The notes under the pieces are model-generated. The model saw only the letters and a list, made by a program, of their open reading frames with translations, did no database searches and was not told the DNA's origin. A stretch of 19,159 bases of DNA from JBDHZU01 sp039812085 (lineage in GTDB: Bacteria > Actinomycetota > Actinomycetes > S36-B12 > UBA10799): assembly GCA_039812085.1 (NCBI GenBank), contig JBDHZU010000025.1, forward strand, positions 1-19,159. Direction: 5' to 3'. The position numbers were made by a program, and so were the translations under genes. Each line of letters begins with the position of its first letter. Within the stretch, counting starts at the first letter, position 1. Of the stretch, positions 15,007-19,159 are shown piece by piece.

Positions 15007-15666
15007 TCACTTCAAACCGAGAAGTCCTTCTCGCGCAGCAGTCACCACAGCTTCCGTGCGAGTACGCACATTGAGCTTCTCGTGAACCGATCGCATGTGG
15101 TTCTTCACCGTGTTCTCACTGATGTGTAGTCGCTGTGCCACCTGCTTGTTGGGCAGACCATCGGCAACCAGGGTGAGGACCTCAAGCTCCCGGGTGGTCA
15201 GATCTCCCCCAGTTCCCACCTCTGCTCGACGAACCGCAACCGCGAGTTCCTCCATCAACAAGCCAGCCATATCGCTGGACAGCAAAGCTCGCCCAGCCAA
15301 GGCTTGCCGAATCGTTGCCAGCACCTCCGGCACAGAAGCTTGGCGCGACAGAACTGCGGTGACACCTGCCTTGACGATCGTGGTGGCATCCACGCCTGTC
15401 TTCGGGTCAGTGAGCAGGACAAAACGACACTTAGGCAACAGTCGGGACAACATTCCCAGTGCGTCAACGACCGCATCCGAGTCTTCTAACAGACCGATAA
15501 TCACCAAGTCCGCGTGGAACTCCGCCGCTTCACCGGGAACTCGTTCCGGAACAGATGATCCGGCCAACACCTCATGACCCAATTCCTGACTCAGGCACGA
15601 GACCAGACCCCGCACAGCGAGGGGTTGGGCGTCAGAAATGTAGATCCGACGACGGCGATCGGCCAT
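15007..15666 (-). CDS. LuxR-type regulator with degenerate receiver domain
   Basis: 219 aa. The C-terminal LuxR HTH (about 153-215) is well conserved: LTTRELEVLTLVADGLPNKQ, then RLHISENTVKNHMRSVHEKL. The N-terminal receiver fold is preserved but its chemistry is not: the phospho-acceptor position is Gly58 (LVIIGL in place of LVIID), the usual acidic pair is Ser11-Asp12, and the conserved lysine is replaced by Arg (VLSRQAS). Phosphorylation is therefore unlikely. It starts 8 nt after the hpf stop, so the two are probably cotranscribed. An orphan LuxR regulator near hpf and secA is, as I recall, common in actinobacteria. Targets unknown. Confidence 0.88.
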   Translation of the reverse strand: MADRRRRIYISDAQPLAVRGLVSCLSQELGHEVLAGSSVPERVPGEAAEFHADLVIIGLLEDSDAVVDALGMLSRLLPKCRFVLLTDPKTGVDATTIVKAGVTAVLSRQASVPEVLATIRQALAGRALLSSDMAGLLMEELAVAVRRAEVGTGGDLTTRELEVLTLVADGLPNKQVAQRLHISENTVKNHMRSVHEKLNVRTRTEAVVTAAREGLLGLK

Positions 15667-15674
15667 AAGAAAGC

Positions 15675-16319
15675 TCAGCTTCCGCTGGGCAACTGATCCT
15701 GTGTCTCGATCCGGATCAACCCATAGTCGAATCCACGGCGACGGTAAACAACAGCCGGGGCATCGGAATCAACATCGTGGAACAAGAAGAAGTCATGCCC
15801 CACAAGTTCCATCTCCGTCACGGCCTGATCGATGCTCATAGGCTGCGTGGAGTGGGTCTTCTCCCGTACGACGACCGGACCTTCGGCGTAGACCTCGTCG
15901 GCATGCGTGGACTCGTAGTTGTCGTGCGGGGTGTCGTCAGTAGCGACAAGTGGGGCTTGCACATCCAGATCGCTGGGTAGCTCAATGCGCTTGGCATCAC
16001 GGCCCCGATGGAATCGCGACTTGTCGTGAGCTCGACGAAGTTGTTCCTTCAGCCTGTCGCTGGCTTTCTCGAATGCGGCATGCTCGTCTGCGGCTGAGGC
16101 TTCTGCCCGGATGACGGGCTTGCGTCCCCGGCAGGTCAGTTCCACCTTGTAGGCACGGTCTGCCAGACGCGGGTTGTTCTCTTTAGATAGCTGCACATCT
16201 ACTCGGGAGATGGGAACTCCGTAGCGGTCAAGGCGGCTGAGCTTGCCTTCCGCGACCTCCCGGAAAGACTCCTCGACATCAACTCGTCGACCACGAACGA
16301 CAATCTCCAGATCAGACAT
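15675..16319 (-). CDS. hpf: Long-form ribosome hibernation promoting factor
   Basis: 214 aa from ATG at 16319, with GAGGAGG 7 nt upstream; the longer frame to 16424 has no site. The N-terminal S30AE domain (about 1-105) runs from MSDLEIVVRGRRVDVEESFR through KVELTCRGRKPVIRAEASAA. A charged linker follows, and the C-terminal dimerisation domain (about 150-207) contains MSIDQAVTEMELVGHDFFLF and VVYRRRGFDYGLIRIE. Long HPF dimerises 70S ribosomes into inactive 100S particles in stationary phase or stress. It has a long leader with hairpins (16320-16635). The LuxR-type gene is immediately downstream. Confidence 0.95.
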   Translation of the reverse strand: MSDLEIVVRGRRVDVEESFREVAEGKLSRLDRYGVPISRVDVQLSKENNPRLADRAYKVELTCRGRKPVIRAEASAADEHAAFEKASDRLKEQLRRAHDKSRFHRGRDAKRIELPSDLDVQAPLVATDDTPHDNYESTHADEVYAEGPVVVREKTHSTQPMSIDQAVTEMELVGHDFFLFHDVDSDAPAVVYRRRGFDYGLIRIETQDQLPSGS

Positions 16320-16326
16320 GTCATCG

Positions 16327-16333
16327 CCTCCTC
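16327..16333 (-). promoter_or_regulatory. Ribosome binding site of hpf
   Basis: GAGGAGG on the minus strand, 7 nt before the ATG at 16319. It decides that start. Confidence 0.85.
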
Positions 16334-16441
16334 GGTAGAACTCCAGGCTACTCGCGCGGTGCCCGCCCGGCCGACCTGGTCTTCGTCCCCACACTCGCCT
16401 GCTGCAGGTGTCGTGGCAAGCCACCGTTCACCCGACTCCCA

Positions 16442-16470
16442 CACTCAACCGCCATCTGGGCGCTTGGGTG
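16442..16470. repeat. Hairpin in the hpf leader
   Basis: CACTCAA (16442-16448) pairs with TTGGGTG (16464-16470) with one wobble. After a single C-C mismatch, CGCC pairs with GGCG around the 5-nt loop ATCTG. It lies about 125-150 nt upstream of hpf and 166 nt past the comF stop, so it could belong to either transcript. Confidence 0.5.
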
Positions 16471-16635
16471 GGGCAGGACTTACTTCTAAGCCGCACCGTG
16501 ATCAGCTTCTGTGTCACCTTTCGGTGATCCAGACGCCTTACGTGGGCCGTTTCGCCTGCGACTGGCATCGGCTAGTTCAATGATCAACGACCATCGAACG
16601 CAACCACGGACCCGGGCGGGAACCGCTTAACCAGG

Positions 16636-17313
16636 CTACGCGGTGTGCTGTCTCACCGGAACCACTGTTGCCACGACTGCCCCACCAACGACCTGGCAAC
16701 CGATGTCTGACAACAGCAAATGAGCCGCGCTGAGCGTCGCACCCGTCGTCATCACATCGTCAACCAGGATCACTTGTTGACCTGCCAGTTCCGCAGCAGC
16801 AGCGGTCAGTCGCCACGAACGGCGAGCGTTAGCAGCCCGCTGCGATGCGACCAACCCCTTTTGCACCGAGCCTCGTTGCCGAACGAACACTCCCGTTCTG
16901 AATCGTTCGAGGCCGATGTCAGACGAACGGCGAATGAGCAGTTCAGGAAAGTTTCCGCCCACTCGCCAGCGGGTTCGCCCACCGGAAGGCAACGCAACGA
17001 CATGCGCATGCGGATAGCGCCGGCATTGCTGCTGCACAGCATGACCGAGCACCTCACCGAGCACAGACACCAATCGACGATCACCAGTGCGCTTAGCCGC
17101 GATCACCACCGACTGCGCAATGGACTCGTACGTGGTTCCCGCACTAACCCAAAACGGTGGCTGCTCTCGTTCGATTGGCCGAACACTGGCCCGGTGAAGC
17201 AACCGCCGACAAAGGTCACAGATGGGGCTGCCTGCAACCTGGCAGTGAACGCACTGCGAGCCCAACAACAGGTCAACGAGTGCATCGAAGGAATCAGTCA
17301 GCGTTGCGATCAT
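16636..17313 (-). CDS. comF: ComF-family phosphoribosyltransferase-like protein
   Basis: 225 aa. An N-terminal zinc-ribbon has Cys21-x2-Cys24 and Cys32-x2-Cys35. The type I phosphoribosyltransferase PRPP loop is VDDVMTTGAT (184-193). The ComF block RQRGSVQKGLVASQRAANAR is at 145-164. ComF proteins act in DNA uptake in naturally competent bacteria; in actinobacteria the role is unproven. No SD is clear before the ATG at 17313. TATGGT about 35 nt upstream fits a TAnnnT -10. The gene follows the CPBP protease gene by 66 nt and may share its transcript. The comF-hpf-secA order is conserved with mycobacteria. Confidence 0.9.
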   Translation of the reverse strand: MIATLTDSFDALVDLLLGSQCVHCQVAGSPICDLCRRLLHRASVRPIEREQPPFWVSAGTTYESIAQSVVIAAKRTGDRRLVSVLGEVLGHAVQQQCRRYPHAHVVALPSGGRTRWRVGGNFPELLIRRSSDIGLERFRTGVFVRQRGSVQKGLVASQRAANARRSWRLTAAAAELAGQQVILVDDVMTTGATLSAAHLLLSDIGCQVVGGAVVATVVPVRQHTA

Positions 17314-17379
17314 TCCGGCATCGTCGCAGGCGATTCCCGCACGAGCCGCTGACCATATTCTGTGGACGGCGAAGGATCG

Positions 17380-18288
17380 CTAGTGCAACGAGGTAATGAG
17401 CAGGTAGAGCGCAGATGGGGTGTTATTCACCGCATGCGCAACGATCGTGGTGGTGAGACTCCCCGTTTGATACCGGCCGAAGCCTAAGACCAGGCCAATC
17501 CCAAAGAGCAAGATGAAGCGAACAGCTTCACCGTGGAATGCAGCGAACACTGCCGCCGTCACCACAATCGTGATCCAGGGACGCAGATTCTTCTTTGCCA
17601 GCGAGGAGTACATGAAACCGCGGAAACAGATCTCCTCCGCGATGGGGGCACCAACTGCAACTGTCAGCGTGAACACAATGACAAGTACGGGGCTGGTTTT
17701 GGCAAGGTCTTCGCCCAACTCACCCGCCGCAGAATCAAACTGACCAAAGATCATCGTGGTCAGCGCACCCAACATCGATGCCACGATCAGTGAGATCACG
17801 CCATAGCCGACACCCATACCGATGTCGCGCCACGACCATCTCAACCCAAGGTCAATTCGCAGACCGTTCCCACTGTGGTTCGTGATGAATAGCGGCCAAC
17901 CAATGAGCGCAATCCAAGGAAGCACCACGGTCAGGATCAACAAAGCGCCCTTGAGCGTCGCTGATCCATTGCTTCCCAAGAGGTAGATCATCGATCCGAC
18001 TAATGCGCAGAGCAACCACAGGCCAAGGATGATCGCGAGATCCCATAACCCCCAGGTCGGCACGCGCAATGCAGGGCGTTTGCCGATGGCAGCATCGTTG
18101 ACCGCACGCACATAGGTGATCGGAGCAGACGGATAGATCGCCGGCTGCAACCACGGATTTTCCTTCGGCCACGAGGGAATGAACCGCGCGTACGGGTCGA
18201 ACGGAGCCGACCCCCAACCGATCGTTGCCGGGTTGTATCCCGGCGGAGGTGGCGGCGGGCCAGGCGTCCCGAACGGTGGGGTGCTCAT
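17380..18288 (-). CDS. CPBP-family intramembrane metalloprotease
   Basis: 302 aa. Residues 1-60 are proline-rich (a run of six prolines at 11-16, then PFDPYARFIPSWPKENPW) and cytoplasmic. Several hydrophobic helices follow from about residue 80. The CPBP (Abi/CAAX-protease) motifs are present: EExxxR as Glu218-Glu219-x3-Arg223 (PIAEEICFRG), FAAFH with His252, and HAVNN with His285 and Asn289. The family covers prenyl-protein proteases and bacterial immunity or maturation proteases; the substrate cannot be told. Its ATG is 1 nt after the sahH stop (TGAGATG), so translation is coupled. Confidence 0.9.
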   Translation of the reverse strand: MSTPPFGTPGPPPPPPGYNPATIGWGSAPFDPYARFIPSWPKENPWLQPAIYPSAPITYVRAVNDAAIGKRPALRVPTWGLWDLAIILGLWLLCALVGSMIYLLGSNGSATLKGALLILTVVLPWIALIGWPLFITNHSGNGLRIDLGLRWSWRDIGMGVGYGVISLIVASMLGALTTMIFGQFDSAAGELGEDLAKTSPVLVIVFTLTVAVGAPIAEEICFRGFMYSSLAKKNLRPWITIVVTAAVFAAFHGEAVRFILLFGIGLVLGFGRYQTGSLTTTIVAHAVNNTPSALYLLITSLH

Positions 18289-18289
18289 C

Positions 18290-19159
18290 TCAGTACCGGT
18301 AGTGCTCTGGCTTGTAGGGACCCTCTACGGGAATACCCAGGTAATCGGCCTGCTTAGTCGACAGTTCGGTCAAGCGAACTCCCAATGCATCCAAATGCAA
18401 CCGGGCAACCTTCTCATCGAGGTGCTTGGGGAGCACGTAAACGCCAACCTGATCGTCACCTTCCACCCGCAACGGGTAGGCGTCGCCGTTGGTGAACAGT
18501 TCGATCTGCGCCAGCACCTGATTGGTGAAGGAGTTGGACATCACGAAGGACGGGTGGCCAGTGGCATTGCCCAGGTTCAGTAGACGCCCTTCGCTGAGCA
18601 CGATGATCGAATGGCCGTCGGCAAACTGCCATTCATCAACTTGGGGCTTGATGTTGTTGCGCACGACACCGGGTTCGGACATCAGCCCAGCCATATCAAT
18701 CTCGTTGTCAAAGTGGCCAATGTTGCCGACGATCGCTTGGTGCTTCATCTTGCGCATGTCAGCGATGGTGACGACGTCCAGGCAGCCAGTGGTGGTGACG
18801 AAAATGTCGGCCACGTCCACAACATCGTCTAGGCGCTGCACTTGGTACCCATCCATGACGGCCTGCAGGGCACAGATCGGATCGACTTCGGTCACGATGA
18901 CGCGAGCACCTTGGCCGCGAAGTGACTCTGCACATCCCTTGCCGACATCGCCGTAGCCACACACCACGGCTGTCTTGCCTCCGATGAGGACATCGGTTGC
19001 GCGATTAATTCCGTCAACCAATGAGTGTCGGCAGCCGTATTTGTTGTCGAACTTGGACTTGGTCACCGAATCGTTGACGTTGATCGCGGGGAAAAGCAGA
19101 CTGCCGTCACGCATCATTTCGTACAGACGATGGACACCAGTAGTGGTCTCTTCGGTAAC
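18290..19159 (-). CDS. sahH: S-adenosylhomocysteine hydrolase, C-terminal part (cut by right edge)
   Basis: 289 codons lie in the window, open to the right edge; the family is about 490 aa in actinobacteria, so roughly the N-terminal 40% is missing. The enzyme hydrolyses S-adenosylhomocysteine to adenosine and homocysteine with bound NAD, recycling methylation by-product in the cytoplasm. Seen: EETTTGVHRLYEM at the edge, LLFPAINVNDSVTKSKFDNK, the NAD-binding GYGDVGKG and the C-terminus EGPYKPEHYRY. The stop is 1 nt before the CPBP start, so the protease gene is the second cistron. Confidence 0.97.
   Translation of the reverse strand, partial: VTEETTTGVHRLYEMMRDGSLLFPAINVNDSVTKSKFDNKYGCRHSLVDGINRATDVLIGGKTAVVCGYGDVGKGCAESLRGQGARVIVTEVDPICALQAVMDGYQVQRLDDVVDVADIFVTTTGCLDVVTIADMRKMKHQAIVGNIGHFDNEIDMAGLMSEPGVVRNNIKPQVDEWQFADGHSIIVLSEGRLLNLGNATGHPSFVMSNSFTNQVLAQIELFTNGDAYPLRVEGDDQVGVYVLPKHLDEKVARLHLDALGVRLTELSTKQADYLGIPVEGPYKPEHYRY

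Larger units (their letters stand above)
16320..16635. promoter_or_regulatory. 316-nt non-coding region between comF and hpf
   Basis: No gene is supported here. It should hold the hpf promoter, its leader and the end of the comF transcript. Structures seen: a hairpin at 16442-16470; TCACC/GGTGA arms at 16514-16527, which on the minus strand close a GAAA tetraloop; and CCTGC/GCAGG around one T near 16400. TGATCA occurs near 16500 and 16584. No convincing -10/-35 pair was found. Confidence 0.5.

Noticed and set aside
16320..16424. Longer HPF start
   Set aside because: No RBS, an Arg/Gly-rich unlikely N-terminus, and the ATG at 16319 has a clear GAGGAGG.
1..19159. CRISPR arrays, tRNAs, rRNAs, insertion sequences
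   Set aside because: No regularly spaced repeats, cloverleaf-like segments, transposase motifs or flanking duplications were seen.

Overview
The window is chromosomal DNA of an actinobacterium of moderate G+C. Three things point there: GTG starts are common, several genes have no Shine-Dalgarno (SD) sequence or one that abuts the start, and the families and gene order match the mycobacterial secA1 neighbourhood. From memory, Mycobacterium tuberculosis has tgs3-type acyltransferase (Rv3234c), Rv3235, secA1 (Rv3240c), hpf (Rv3241c), comF (Rv3242c) and sahH (Rv3248c) close together; homologues of all six are here. There is no tRNA, rRNA, insertion sequence, prophage or CRISPR array. The genus cannot be fixed by eye.

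Left part (1-7506). The N-terminal third of a large NAD-dependent glutamate dehydrogenase runs off the left edge (minus strand), divergent from a small DUF2505 gene. Then come five minus-strand genes in transcription order from 7506 down to 2368: a SAF-domain (CpaB/RcpC-like) membrane protein, a CpaE/MinD-like P-loop protein, a HAD-like hydrolase, a WS/DGAT-type acyltransferase (wax ester/triacylglycerol synthesis) and a patatin-like lipase. The first two overlap by 4 nt. A large imperfect hairpin fills the gap between the HAD gene and the acyltransferase gene.

Middle part (7507-11760). A small excisionase-type HTH gene diverges from the SAF operon across a cluster of GATCAT-type dyads. It overlaps tail-to-tail with an unrecognised gene encoding two barrel-like repeats. 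Next, on the plus strand, are an OmpR-class response regulator and its histidine kinase (4-nt overlap), a striking 12-bp inverted repeat overlapping a TTGACA box, and a two-gene operon for a membrane LysM protein and an Rv3235-family protein.

Right part (11764-19159). secA (minus) faces the Rv3235-like gene and diverges from a 101-aa unknown gene. Beyond lie a LuxR-type regulator with a non-phosphorylatable receiver, directly downstream of hpf; a 316-nt non-coding leader with hairpins; comF; a CPBP membrane protease; and the C-terminal part of sahH, all on the minus strand.

Most genes are core housekeeping or conserved actinobacterial genes. The least-explained parts are (a) the SAF/CpaE-like/HTH module with a P-loop lacking both usual lysines and no pilus genes beside it, (b) the two-barrel unknown protein, (c) the dyad-controlled LysM/Rv3235 operon after the two-component system, and (d) the degenerate-receiver LuxR protein coupled to hpf.
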